A stretch of 64,000 nucleotides of DNA from Rattus norvegicus (GCF_036323735.1 NC_086021.1:163509976-163573975), one strand, 5' to 3'. Shown: positions 22,101 to 32,412, counted from the first letter of the stretch. Made by a program: numbers and translations. Notes: generated by a model not told the origin, from the sequence alone.

Positions 22101-23391
22101 AGACAACACTGAGATCCTAAAAACCACAGGTGAAGATATTGATAACTGAGTGCTTCAAACACCCATCCACAAAGGCTGTATGTAGCCCCTGGAACAGCAT
22201 GTGGTCTCAGTAACAGACCCAGACAGGTCCAGGCCAGCACAGAATGCTCTCACAGACACACAAGGAAACCACTCTGACAGGCTAATACATATATGGTCCC
22301 TTCCTGGACTAAAAGCTCAGGAGCTGCTCCAGTTCAGTTTCTGACAGAGTGTGTTTCAGAAACAGGCGCGCTTCTGTGGGAGAGCCAGGGCAGACTGTTA
22401 CCTCCTCTGGGCAATGTGAATGACGTACTGTTTGAACATGGATCAGGCACAGGAAAACCTTGAACTCCTGATCCTTATACCTCTACTTCTTAAGTGCTGG
22501 AATTATAAAGGTGCCATCACACGTGGCTCACAGCAACTTTTAGAACTATTAAAAACAAAAGTTCTGAAGACTGGGGACTGGCAGAGTACTTATTTGGTGT
22601 GCATTCCATTCTGGGTCCAATCCCCAACAGCAGTTAAGTGCTCACAGTGACCAGCAAGAGATTCATATAATAGAGTAACAGTGTCACACCTAAACCAAGA
22701 GCCCTGAAGAAGAGCTAGCTTTCTACTCTAAGCCTGTCTTTTTTTTTTTTTTTTTTTTTTTTTCCGGAGCTGGGGACCAAACCCAGGGCCTTGTGCTTGC
22801 TAGGCAAGCGCTCTACCACTGAGCTAAATCCCCAACCCCAAGCCTGTCTTTTACAGACTTAATGTATGGTACTACATACTGTCCACAGTAAACAAGTACT
22901 ACATTATAATGGAAACATCAGCTTCTTGCTGTTACCATTTTGAAACAGGGTCTTTGTAGTGCAGGCTGGCTTTGAACTCAAGACTCAGTATCCTCATTCT
23001 TGCCTGCTTGGATTATAAGATGTCAGTTAACCAAAATAGGCTGTTGGTGTTTTAATTTATTTTTATTTAACTAATTTGCTTTTTAAATTGTTTTCTTTTT
23101 AAAAAGAACTTTGTGTCCGTATGACTATATATGAACATGGGTACCCAAGGACAGGAGAAGACAATATCAAACCCCTCGAAACTGGAGTTGGTCATCTGTG
23201 ACCTCAGTGTTGGGCTGTGATCAAACTTAAGTTGTCATATAGAATAGCAAGTGCTTTCAATGGCTAAACCATCTCTCCAGACCAACTTCCTTTAAGGTAC
23301 AGTTTCACTCTAGGTAACCCTGGCTGGCCTTGAACATGTGGATTCTCCTGTCTCTGCTTCTCCCTAGTCAATACACCCCGATAGGATCTAT

Positions 23392-23438
<47 letters not shown>

Positions 23439-25435
23439 AGGTAAAGGTAGGTAGGGCAGGAAGAATGTCTGAATTGCAGAGGTGTAGAGAGGTACACAGG
23501 AAGCACCCAGCAAGTGCTCACTGGGTGGAAGCCAAGCCTGTAGCTTATTTCAAGGACTGCCCCCCCACCCCAAATTCCAGAGCAAAGTCAGTAGAGGCCA
23601 AAATCCAGATTTGCATTCCTGGCCTTTGGCTCCAGGATGGTGTCAACCTCTCCCACAGAAAATGTTTGCTGGGCCTTAAGTACCGTGGGGGAAGGGGATC
23701 CTTAAGTACCTCTGCACCTAGCACATAATGGGGACTCACGAACTCCACAACTTGAGTGAATGCAATGTTTAGTCAAATGTAGAATATCTGCCCAGGGCCC
23801 AACCTTCTACCTACTGGTACAGGCCCGTGGAGTGGAGGGAAGGCAAGCCAGCTGACCCACCAAATACTGGCCGGCCTCCTCAGTGGGAGGAAAGGGCTTT
23901 AACAATCAGGAAATACCACTCCCTAGAAGAATGATTAAGAAGTTCCATCATTTGTGGGCTTCAGCCTCCTCATCTATGGAAGGATGAAAAAGTAAGGCTG
24001 TCCACAGGGTTAAGTGGGTAAAGTGCTTAGCACAGAGCCTGGCACCCAAAACGTCCTCAAAACAATGGTGGTTGCTATTGTTATTGTTATTAGCATCTTG
24101 GTGATTCCGGAAGGAAGGCAGCACTGGGCACTGGGCCAAAGGGGGTATGGGCCTTCTCTAAGATGCCTCTGGGACCAGCTGCCACCCGCACCCCCACCAG
24201 GAGTTGAACAGTTTCTACTCCGGTATTGGGTCTGGCCCCTCCCGCTTGCTCCAAGCCCCCTGCTGTGAACACCTCCTGCTTGCTCCACCCCTACAATAAA
24301 GTTGGTGGCCCACTGGCTGAGCTGGCCCCTGCTTAGATCCAAGTTCCACTCTCCACTTCCGCTGCCTTTTCTAGGCCCCCAGCCTAAACTGGTCTTGCTA
24401 CTTAGGATCAGGAAAAGACTTTATCCAGGGATCTCCCTCCCACGTCTTCTCTCTCCAGGAACTGGAGGCCCCTTCTCAGGGGCCCAGCCCACCCAGTCTT
24501 CCAGAGTCTCAGGGGTCTGTCCGCCTGATTAATAAAGTTCCATGGCAACCAGGGGCTGGAAGGGTGGCAGATGGAAGGACAGGCAGAGGAAGGGTTGCAG
24601 CAGCTGGCCCAGCACCCCGCCCCTGCAGAGAAGGCCTCCCAATCAAGAGGCCTATCCCCAGAGGCCTGGAAGGCCAGGCCTGCACCTGGCAGAGCCACGA
24701 AGGAGGGTCTCTCGAGGATGTCTCCAACAGTCACCCTCTTTCATCTCCATCAAGCAACTGTGCGCACTAACTAGCCATAGGTTCTGCAGCAAGCCAGCCG
24801 CCATCAGTTCAAATACCAGCCCCACCATCTGCAGCTGCGTGAAGCACTTCCCTGTCTCTGGGCCTCAGTTCCTCCCTCTGGCAGATGGGCACGTGACAAC
24901 ACCCAGCTCACAACAGAGTTGAGAATTTTGGCCGACTTCAAGTGTGCCAAAGCCTGGGCGTGCAATAAGCAAGCACCAGCTGAATACACGTGAGCCATTA
25001 TCATTAATAAACCTGCCGCTCTGGTGAAGACGCTGAGGCCCAGAGCAAGGCGCAGCAAACAGACAGGGCAAGGCAGTCAGTCAGCGCGCGCCCCGGGGCG
25101 GAGCCCCGAGGCCCAGCCCAGACTCCGCACCGCCCAGCGCTGCAGCCCGCCCCTCCCCCGCCCGCGCCTAGGGTCCGTACCGGCGGGCGGCCGAGAGCCG
25201 GGCGCGGTGCACTAGGCGCGGGTCGGGGCGCCTGCGGCGTTGCGAAGAGCAGCACGTCAGGATCTCGAGGGCCAGCGGGCGGCGCGGCGGGGCCGGTGGG
25301 GACCTGCGGGGCGCCGACATCGGGCGCGGTGGAGATGATGACGATCTGCGAGGAGTCGAGCAGCCGCAGCGCGCCCGCCCCGAGCAGGGCCTCCAGCGCC
25401 GGCGCGTGCTGGCCGCCCGCGGGGGCTACGGCCAT
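15955..25435 (-). CDS. E2f1: E2F1 transcription factor (7 coding exons)
   Basis: Coding exons, 5' to 3': 25181-25435, 19869-19959, 19326-19545, 18407-18559, 16608-16722, 16298-16514, 15955-16202. They total 1299 bases and 432 residues (human 437). E2F1 pairs with DP proteins to activate G1/S genes and is restrained by RB. Domains by residue: N-terminal SSQ (28-30) resembling the ATM site; RxL-type cyclin-A motif VKRRLDL (86-92), whose codons begin exon 2; winged-helix DNA-binding domain about 117-190 with RRIYDITNVLEG (163-174); leucine-rich dimerisation helix about 200-235; marked-box region to about 280; C-terminal transactivation/RB-binding segment about 404-421 (DYHFGLEEGEGIRDLFD), ending DLTPLDF. 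Introns are GT-AG except intron 4, which is AT-AC. The exon 1 donor is GTACGG, weaker than usual. The start is ATG 25435, which gives the conserved PAGG...APALEALLGAGALR; a short upstream ORF precedes it. Confidence 0.98.
17235..17345 (-). mobile_element. Diverged B1 SINE, minus orientation
   Basis: GGTTGAGACAGGGTCTCATT through CTTCTGCTTCCCAAGAG. In E2f1 intron 4. Confidence 0.7.
17686..17709 (+). repeat. (TG)n microsatellite
   Basis: 12 TG units in E2f1 intron 4. Confidence 0.95.
17900..18088 (-). mobile_element. B2 SINE, minus orientation
   Basis: Reads CCAGAAGAGGGCATCAGATC through GAGCTATCTCTTCACCCC, a B2 reverse complement. Its tail side is a (GC)n(CA)n tract. In E2f1 intron 4. Confidence 0.85.
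17919..17958 (+). repeat. (GC)n(CA)n alternating tract
   Basis: Seven GC units followed by CA units; alternating purine-pyrimidine, Z-DNA-prone. Confidence 0.95.
19087..19139 (+). repeat. (TG)n(CG)n(CA)n tract with dyad symmetry
   Basis: TG-rich left half, GCGTGCGCGCAC centre and CA-rich right half. In E2f1 intron 3. Confidence 0.95.
20210..20396 (-). mobile_element. B2 SINE, minus orientation
   Basis: Near-complete B2 from the TTTATTTATTTTATGTA tail to CTGAGCCATCTCACCAGC. In E2f1 intron 1. Confidence 0.92.
22738..22838 (-). mobile_element. ID SINE, minus orientation
   Basis: Poly-T, then CCGGAGCTGGGGACC through AAATCCCCAACCCC. Flanked by AAGCCTGTCTTTT repeats. GCAAG body type with a plain tail. 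Confidence 0.95.
23040..23285 (-). mobile_element. Diverged B2/B3-like SINE, minus orientation
   Basis: Ends with TGGCTAAACCATCTCTCCAG. The body is strongly diverged. Confidence 0.6.
23393..23434 (+). repeat. (CA)n microsatellite
   Basis: About 20 CA units in E2f1 intron 1. Confidence 0.98.
23945..24105 (+). mobile_element. MIR-like ancient SINE
   Basis: CAGCCTCCTCATCTATGG, then GCTTAGCACAGAGCCTGGCA and a TTATTGTTATTA end, a typical MIR 3' half. Confidence 0.65.
24785..24995 (+). mobile_element. MIR-like ancient SINE
   Basis: CAGTTCAAATACCAGCCCC, GGGCCTCAGTTCCTCCCTCT and AATAAGCAAGCACC align with the MIR core and 3' end. Confidence 0.6.
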
Positions 25436-25440
25436 GGCAC

Positions 25441-25491
25441 TCACGGCCCGCGTGGCCCGGGAGGCAGGCGGCGGCGGCGGCGCGGGCCCAT
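25441..25491 (-). promoter_or_regulatory. E2f1: E2f1 upstream ORF, 16 codons
   Basis: ATG at 25491 in the context GCCGTCATGG opens MGPRRRRRLPPGPRGP and stops at TGA 25441-25443, only 5 bases before the E2F1 start codon. The five CGC codons come from a (GGC)n stretch. It lies within the expected 5'UTR. As far as I recall, the human mRNA has a similar short ORF. Confidence 0.65.
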
Positions 25492-25567
25492 GACGGCAGG
25501 CCGCGGCGAGGGCTCGATCCCGCTCCGCCCCGGCCGCCGCTGCCTGCAAAGTCCGGGCCACTTTTAC

Positions 25568-25592
25568 GCGCCAAATCCTTTTTGCCGCGAAA
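25568..25592 (-). promoter_or_regulatory. E2f1: Two adjacent E2F binding sites in the E2f1 promoter
   Basis: GCGCCAAA (25568-25575) and TTTTTGCCGCGAAA (25579-25592) match the TTTSSCGC consensus and its palindromic form. They underlie the known autoregulation and G0 repression of E2F1. Confidence 0.88.
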
Positions 25593-26211
25593 GAGCCACG
25601 CGCCGCCGAACGCCTCCTCCATTGGCCTGCGTGGCTGTGACGAAGTCGGCTTCGGTAGCAGACATTGGTTGCAGCGTGCGGGGCAGGCGACGGAGGGTGG
25701 GACCAGGGGCGGGGTGGCCAATCGCGGGGCGGGGCGCGCGCAGGCTTTGTCCGGGCGGTGCCGGGCGCCTTCTCCCTTCTGCCTCTCGCTGTGCCCTGCA
25801 GGGGGCGTGGGCAATGGACCCCGCCCCCTTCACCGCCCACTCGATGGGTGGCGGGGTCTGGCGAAGGCAACAAACTTCGTACTTGGTTCTGCACGTCCCG
25901 CAGTCTCCACATGCCGCATGAGCCCCTAAACTCTCAACCTGTGGTCTCCACCCCCTCAGTTTACAGTCCAGAAACTGCTTCTTCTGCACGCTCAGGCTCA
26001 CCTCCAAAGTTCACTTCAGCCACATCTCCGGTCTTAAGACCCACTTATTCCATTAGTTCACATCATGGGTTCTTCCCTGTCACCCAGAAGCCAAGCCCAA
26101 GAGGGGTGCCAGGAAATGAGTAGGGATGTGTGGCTTTGATCTCAGTCTCATTTTACTGAAATTCCTTTAGTAGCCAACGCCCAGTTATCGTTCATTCGTT
26201 TGGTCAGTCCA

Positions 26212-26320
26212 CAATGGCACCTGTCTTTAATCCCAGCACTTGGGAGGCAGAGGCGGGCGGATTTTCCAAGTTCAGGCCATTCAGGACTACACAGTGAGAC
26301 CCTGTCTCAAAAAAATCACA
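26212..26320 (+). mobile_element. B1 SINE
   Basis: GTCTTTAATCCCAGCACTTG through GAGACCCTGTCTCAAAAAAA. Confidence 0.9.
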
Positions 26321-26687
26321 AACGCCTGAGAGCCTGTTTATTGTCCCATACTCAACCCAGACCTTGACTCCTGACTTAGTGAAAAGGAAAAAAGGGAACC
26401 GAGAGGCAGCAGATGCTTACAATGTGAAGAGATTGAACTAAGTAACTCCACGTTAGGCCTCACAGAGGGCGGTGCAGGGGTGGGGAGGGTGCATATGGAG
26501 GGATCCTTTAATCCTGAGGTCCTCCATCAGCATTTCTGATTGCTCAGGTCAGCCCATCTGATCAGCATTGTGGTCCTCTCTGACAGGCATCTTGCCAATA
26601 CTGGGAATCGAAACACGAAAGGTTTAACAAGACCTACATACTTCCTGCCCTTGCGGGTGGGGATGACCACAAGAAGAGTAGCTGACA

Positions 26688-26807
26688 GGGGCTGGGGATT
26701 TAGCTCAGTGGTAGAGCCCTTACCTAGGAAGCTCAAGGCCCTGGGTTCGGTCCCCAGCTCCGGAAAAAAAAAAAAAAAAAAAAAAAAACCAAAAAAAAAA
26801 AAAAAAA
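26688..26807 (+). mobile_element. ID SINE
   Basis: Full body with GGAAG variant and a long A tail interrupted by AACC. Flanked by AAGAGTAGCTGACA duplications. Confidence 0.95.
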
Positions 26808-27009
26808 GAAAAGAGTAGCTGACAATATTCAAGTCCCCAAGTCCAGTGTAGGCTACAAGGAGCTCTCAAGCCCGGGTACTTTCACTATCACCTCATACTA
26901 CTTTATCTTCCACGCATCGGTTAACTTTGAACCACCCAACCTTGGTCAATTTAGAATCAATCCCAGGCCGCCCCCGCCCCCCTTTTTTTTTGTTTTTTTT
27001 GGGGGGGGT

Positions 27010-27140
27010 AGTTTGTTTCTTTGTTTTTTCGAGGCATGGTCTCATTGTCTGGCTCTGGCTGTCCTGGAACACGCTTAAGTATGCCTGCTTCTGCCTCCCA
27101 AGTCTGGGATTGAACGAGTTAGCCATTATGCTTGGTTTAT
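27010..27140 (-). mobile_element. Diverged B1 SINE, minus orientation
   Basis: TTTTTTCGAGGCATGGTCTC through CTGCCTCCCAAGTCTGGGAT. Confidence 0.75.
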
Positions 27141-27355
27141 TCACACACACACACCTTTTTTTTTTTTTAAGATAATAGAATCTTGCTATGTAGTAGCTCA
27201 AACTGAATCAATGTAACCTTCCTGCATGGCCTCCTGAGTGCTAAGACTGCATGTTTGGATCACTATCCCCAGTTCCGGTTTAGAGTCTTTTGGTCAAGAT
27301 TGGAAGAGATTAAGTCCCAGGACATGGACTGTGATACAGCAAGAATAAATAAATA

Positions 27356-27530
27356 GGGGCTGGAGAGATGGCTCAGTGGTTAAGCGCACTGACTGCTCTT
27401 CCAGAGGTCCTGAGTTCAAATCCCAGCAACCACGTGGTGGCTCACAACCATCTGTAACGGATTCTGGTGTATCTGAAGACAACTGCAGTGTACTCATATA
27501 CATTAAATAAATAAAATATTTTTTAAAAAG
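27356..27530 (+). mobile_element. B2 SINE
   Basis: GGGGCTGGAGAGATGGCTCA through TACATTAAATAAATAAAAT. Followed by a deleted ID. Confidence 0.94.
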
Positions 27531-27538
27531 AAGAAGAA

Positions 27539-27625
27539 GGGGTTGGGGATTTAGCTCAGTGGGGACCTTGGGTTCGGTCCCCAGTTCCGAAAAAAATAAA
27601 ATAAATAAAATAAAAAGAAGAAGAA
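27539..27625 (+). mobile_element. ID SINE with internal deletion
   Basis: GGGGTTGGGGATTTAGCTCA is followed after a few bases by CCTTGGGTTCGGTCCC. About 25 bases between the A and B boxes are missing. Tail of (AATAAA)-like units. Sits in the tail of a B2 element. Confidence 0.9.
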
Positions 27626-28789
27626 ATAAATAAAAATGTAAACAAAGAAACACAAGGAACACTTATGCCCATCCCAGATAATGTGTTCATCTTTGAAAAC
27701 AAATTGGTATACCTTTACAATGAAAATGTGGAGTGGAGCCGAAATTTACAATTCCTACAGCTGGGTATAGTTGCACACACCTGCAACCCCAGCAGGTCAG
27801 GTAGATAGAGGAAGTCCAGGAGAGTGCTAGGTCATCCTTGGCCATATAGGCAGTCAGGGCACATGAGATCTTGTTATAAACCAAGCAAACTGCAACTCCC
27901 AAGGATGCTTTTCAGTTCAGTTTTGTGTTTAAAAAAATAAAATGGGCACCTAGATCTTGCCTTGGCTGTCTCAAGTTTGCATGAGGATAGAAGCATAGGG
28001 ACTGGAAAGTGTTCTGTAGACTCTGTGGTGATTTGGAAAGCAGCGAGAGTGTCTTTCCTTCCCCCACTCATGAACAGTTTGTGAAATTACTCATTGCAAA
28101 TCCTGGAATGTGTCAGAACAGGGAAGAACCACAGAGAGCACATGAGCCTCTCGCTGTACAGATGGGAAAAGGAGGCCCATTCAGGGCTGGTGCCTGCAAA
28201 TTCAGTGACAGAATGTGGCCCACACTAGGTCCCCTGACCTGGGTCTGCCTGTGCCCGTGCCTGTGCTGCCCACCCTCCACAGCACAGTAGAGAAGCCGAA
28301 GGCTAACCTTCAGGGTAACCAAGCCTGACACTGACACTACGGGAGAATGAGAGAGGTTGGCACATTCTCATGCCAGATGTAGGGTTTGCTGTCCTCCGGC
28401 TCTCCTAAGGGACCCATTAACAAGGACACTCGCTTTCGTAAAGCCTTCTGTTACTCCATAGTCATTCAACAAACACTTACTGAGCATCTGTTATGTATTG
28501 AGGATCGAGATGGTTGCTGGAGGGGGAAACATAATACTATCTCATTTTATAACGATTGAACTGAGTTTTCCAAGTAGGTTAAAAGGCTACGTTACCCAGA
28601 GTTGGAGACACCAAGGCCAAGGGCTTTGCAAAGCCTTACCCTTCCAAAATATTCAACTTCATATCCTATAAATGCTTACTGTCACAGGCATTCAGGGGTC
28701 AGGGTGGGAAAATCATTTCAGCCTAGAGATTCAAGGACACTGAGCCACTGAGTGAAAAATGGTAATATCCATTATACAGAGGGAACTTA

Positions 28790-28935
28790 AGCCAGGTGAG
28801 GTGGCGCACGCCTTTCATTCCCCCACTCCAAAGGCAGAGTCAGGTGGATCTTTGTGAATTCAAGACCAGCCTGCTCTACACAGAGAATTCCAGGCCAGTC
28901 AGAGTTACACAATAAGAACCTTTCTTTAAAAAATA
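28790..28935 (+). mobile_element. B1 SINE
   Basis: AAGCCAGGTGAGGTGGCGCA through AAGAACCTTTCTTTAAAAAA. An ID follows in its tail. Confidence 0.88.
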
Positions 28936-28940
28936 AAATA

Positions 28941-29046
28941 GGGGTTGGGGATTTAGCTCAGTGGTAGAGCGCTTGCCTAGCAAGCACAAGGCCCTGGGTT
29001 CGGTCCCCAGCTCTGGAAAAAATAAAATAAAATAAAATAAAATAAA
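28941..29046 (+). mobile_element. ID SINE
   Basis: Complete body, GCAAG type, with a (TAAAA)n tail. Inserted at the end of a B1 element. Confidence 0.95.
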
Positions 29047-29682
29047 ATCAACTATATATCCAAGTGACAGAGGTGTTCTTTCCCACCAGCCCTCCAGGTT
29101 CTGAGCAGCAGAATGGACTGTGAGGTGAAGAGCAGAATTCCTTATAAGAAAATGAGCTTTTGGACCTGTTATTAAGTAGTGGACAGCTGAAAAGGCCGGA
29201 GAGTTGGACCCCTCGGCCCAGAGCCTGGAAGATCCTGATAAGGCTGTTCTCAGTGTCAGCAGTTCTTCTGAGGCTGACTGGCACCCAAACACTAATCCGC
29301 CATCACTGGGCAGCCACTTCAACTGATGCTCTTCTTTCGACCTTATAATCCCAGAAATGAAGCTTATTTATCGGCAGGATGCAGAAGGGAATCGGCTCAG
29401 AGAGGGTCCCTCACAGCTCAAGGTCACACAGCAAAGTGAGAACTTAGCCTGTTCCTCTGCAAAATCCAGGGCTGCCCTTGATAATGTCCCAAGAGCCAGA
29501 ATTAGGATATAATTCATGGCTTCCGAAGAATACTAGGGTGGATTCTGGCTTGGTTAGTGGTACTTACATCTACCAACATCTACACCAGCCCCATCTCTAA
29601 GGGAGCACTTGGAGGTAGTGGAACCTGGTCCTGTGCCCTCTCCCTGGAGAAATCTTGCCTTTGGTTCTTTCTGAGATGCAGA

Positions 29683-29815
29683 ATGGATATGGTGGCTCAC
29701 TCCTTTAATCCCAGCACTTGGGAGGCAGAGGAGGTGGATCTCTGGTTTCTAGGCTAGTGTGGATTACAGAGCAAGTTCCAGGACAGTGAGAGCTACATAG
29801 AGAAACCCTATTTAT
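29683..29815 (+). mobile_element. B1 SINE
   Basis: GGTGGCTCACTCCTTTAATC through AGAAACCCTATTTATAAATA. Its tail has become a (GATA)n array. Confidence 0.9.
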
Positions 29816-29817
29816 AA

Positions 29818-29868
<51 letters not shown>
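29816..29868 (+). repeat. (GATA)n microsatellite
   Basis: About 13 GATA units grown from a B1 tail. Confidence 0.98.
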
Positions 29869-29869
<1 letters not shown>

Positions 29870-30043
29870 GCAAGCAAGCAGAATGATGAAACAGTAAATG
29901 GTTAGACCTCTCACTCCATATATTTAAATAGACATAAACAGGAATCCTAGCCTGTGTGACCAAGGCTCACAATCATTTCTATTGAACCTCACTCATTTGT
30001 GCCATGGCCATCGACTGAACACCTACTGTGGGGGGGGGGTCTG

Positions 30044-30054
30044 TGTGTAATGTA

Positions 30055-30086
<32 letters not shown>

Positions 30087-30268
30087 TATGTGTGAGGGTG
30101 TGTGTATGAGTGTGAGAGTATGCGAAAGAGAGTGTGTGTGTGTGTGTATGTGTGTCTGTCTGTGTCTGTGTGTGTGTCTGTGTGAGTGTGTGTGTATGAA
30201 TGTGAGAGTGTGTGAGAGTGTGTGTGTGAATATGTGAGTGTGTGAGTGTGTGTGTGTCTGTGTGTGTG
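30044..30268 (+). repeat. Long interrupted (TG)n array
   Basis: About 225 bases of TG units with GAGAG, TGAG and TCTG interruptions. Confidence 0.97.
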
Positions 30269-30433
30269 ACATTGTAGGATCTGGGGCTCTTCATCCATGA
30301 GCAAAGCAGATACATCTGAGACACCTGGAGCCTGCAGATTAGTGCAAGACTAAAGAATAACTTCCATGGGACCTGCACAATACGCTCATTACGAAGTTTG
30401 ACAAGTGACAGATAATTTAAAGCTATTTCTTTC

Positions 30434-30538
30434 GGGGTTGGGGATTTAGCTCAGTGGTAGAGCGCTTGCCTAGGAAGCGCAAGGCCCTGGGTTCGGTCCC
30501 CAGCTCCGAAAAAAAGAACCAAAAAAAAAAAAAAAAAA
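30434..30538 (+). mobile_element. ID SINE with target-site duplication
   Basis: Complete GGAAG-type body with a GAACC tail. The duplication AAAGCTATTTCTTTC is on both sides (30419-30433 and about 30537-30551). Confidence 0.96.
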
Positions 30539-31089
30539 GCTATTTCTTTCACACAAACCTCCCATAAATATACATTCTTAGTTTAAAAAAAAAAAAGAGC
30601 ACTCCAAACATGAGTGTCCCATCATTACAAGGGACGCATAATTGGAAGAAATGTCTCTACAGTGGCTTCATGTTATTAAGGGGCACAGAGGCCTCCATTG
30701 TTGAGTTCTGGCAGAAGGCAGTGGGGAGTTCTGCATCTGCGACATCTCGTTCCTCTTGAGTGATCCCACGACGCTACACTGACTGGCAGTTTACTGTCCC
30801 TAGAGATGTTCTGTCATCATGCCAGCTCTGGTTGAGTAGACCCCCTACCCACTGGAGAGGTGGTCTCATACAAAGGCAAGGATTCAGAGCCAGGCAGACC
30901 CTCACCCTGGCTGGCTGACAGTGCCTTAGTTCAAGAAGGGCTGTGCTTGCCCCAGACCTGGAATGTGGGGAGCTGTACTAAGACAGGTGTCAGGGTGAGA
31001 TGAAGAAACAGGAAGGAGAATTTTCAGACTGACACACAGAATGATTTAATTTTGAAATTCAAGCACCTGGCTTTCTGATAAAACTGGCA

Positions 31090-31260
31090 ATTGACTTTTA
31101 ATCTCAGCACTGGGGAGGCAGAGGCAGGTGGATTTCTGACTTCAAGGCCAGCCTGGTCTACAGAGCAAGTTCCAGGACAGCCAGAGCTACACAGAGAAAC
31201 CCTGTCTCAGAAAAACCAACCACAATAACATCAACAACAACCAAAACAACAAACAGAAAT
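31090..31260 (+). mobile_element. B1 SINE
   Basis: ACTTTTAATCTCAGCACTGG through GAGAAACCCTGTCTCAGAAA with a CAACAA-rich tail. Confidence 0.9.
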
Positions 31261-31575
31261 AAAGTGTGGGACTGTAGCTCGGTTGGGGAGAGTGCTTGCC
31301 CTGGGGTTCATCACCCTGGGGTTCATCCCCAGCTCTGAATAAAACCGGTTGTGATGATGTATACTTGTAACCCCAGCACTAGAGAGATAGAAACAGAAGG
31401 ATCAGAAGTGTGAAGTCATCCTTAGCTATCTAGAAAGTTCAGGGTTAGCCTAGGCTACATAAGACCCTGTATCAAACAAAATGAAACAAACCCAAAAACC
31501 TGTAATTGTTGACAATACTAAACAGGTCATCAAGGTACTAAGCAGTGCCTCTCTCCTCCCCTGGTCACTTCCCAG

Positions 31576-31620
31576 CTTGCCTCGCACCATGACTATGTCC
31601 AGCTTCTCCCGCCATTCCAG
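31576..31620 (+). other. Possible microexon (speculative)
   Basis: A pyrimidine-rich run (CCTCTCTCCTCCCCTGG) and CTTCCCAG precede 45 bases that contain CACCATGACTATG and end exactly at CCATTCCAG|GTGAGT, a strong donor. No partner exon is identified, so this may be chance. Confidence 0.2.
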
Positions 31621-32000
31621 GTGAGTCTGCAACTCCTCACACATGGTGTCCTGTGAGGCACAGAGGGATCCCCAGGAAATGTCACAGTACTATTGATATT
31701 GCTTGGGCACCAACTGGTCCCAACACAGCTTCTCTCATCCGCAGGTCAGGAAGACTAAGATATAGACATGGGAGGACAGTGAAAGTAGACACTCCCTGTG
31801 TCCTACTTTTTGTGGTCCTAGCCATTAGGCAGCCCATGTGTTCAGTGGGAGAAACTTCTGAGGGATCATGCCTCTCCCAAGAGAGAGGAAAAAACCATAG
31901 AGTGGCTTTATCCCTTCCCTGACCAGGCCCACAATGATGTAGGAGATTCTTAGAGCCAATGGCTCTGATTCTTCATCTGTAAATGGGGAAAACAATAGGC

Positions 32001-32009
32001 GGAGGAGGA

Positions 32010-32040
<31 letters not shown>

Positions 32041-32128
32041 GAGGAGGAGGAAGACAAAGAGGAAGAAGAAGAAGAAGAAGAAGAAGAAGAAGAAGAAGAA
32101 GAAGAAGAAGAAGAAGAAGAAGAAGAAG
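32001..32128 (+). repeat. (GGA)n/(GAA)n polypurine tract
   Basis: GGA units up to about 32052, a short GACAAAG interruption, then about 22 GAA units. Nearly 128 bases without a pyrimidine. Confidence 0.98.
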
Positions 32129-32244
32129 CAGCTTGTCTGATAGGCTGTCGCCATGGTGAATGAGCTGCCAGATGCTTAGAACACTACATAAGGTCCCAAG
32201 AGTGCTCAATGCAATGTCAGCTACTATTAAGAATGAAGATGAAA

Positions 32245-32358
32245 CTGGGCAGTGCTGGTGCCTTTAATCCCAGCACTTGGGAGGCAGAGGATCTCTGTGA
32301 GTTTAAGGCCAGCCTGGTAAGTTCCAGGCCATCTTGTGCTACAAAGTGAGACTTTTTC
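32245..32358 (+). mobile_element. B1 SINE
   Basis: CTGGGCAGTGCTGGTGCCTT through ACAAAGTGAGACTTTTTC. Its tail has become a (GAAT)n array. Confidence 0.88.
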
Positions 32359-32412
32359 TGAATGAATGAATGAATGAATGAATGAATGAATGAATGAATG
32401 AATGAATGAATG
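32358..32412 (+). repeat. (GAAT)n microsatellite
   Basis: About 13 GAAT units grown from a B1 tail. Confidence 0.97.

Larger units (their letters stand above)
19960..25180 (-). other. E2f1: E2f1 intron 1: mixed SINE and unique sequence
   Basis: Holds a minus-strand B2 (20210-20396), an ID (22738-22838), a diverged B2-like copy (23040-23285), a (CA)n (23393-23434) and MIR-like stretches near 24.0 and 24.9 kb. The stretch 20650-22300 looks unique, and I see no gene in it. Confidence 0.6.
25436..25720 (-). promoter_or_regulatory. E2f1: E2f1 promoter and 5'UTR (CpG island)
   Basis: TATA-less and GC-rich. It has paired E2F sites (25568-25592), an inverted CCAAT (ATTGG, 25621-25625), a second CCAAT (about 25708-25712) and GC boxes just beyond (about 25695-25740). 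The CpG island extends over exon 1 (about 25080-25820). Start sites are expected at about 25540-25560, by analogy with human. Confidence 0.85.

Noticed and set aside
25004..26123. Long open frames on both strands around E2f1 exon 1 (up to 302 codons)
   Set aside because: CpG-island composition removes stop codons. Only residues encoded by 25181-25435 belong to E2F1; the rest are promoter, 5'UTR and intron read-through.
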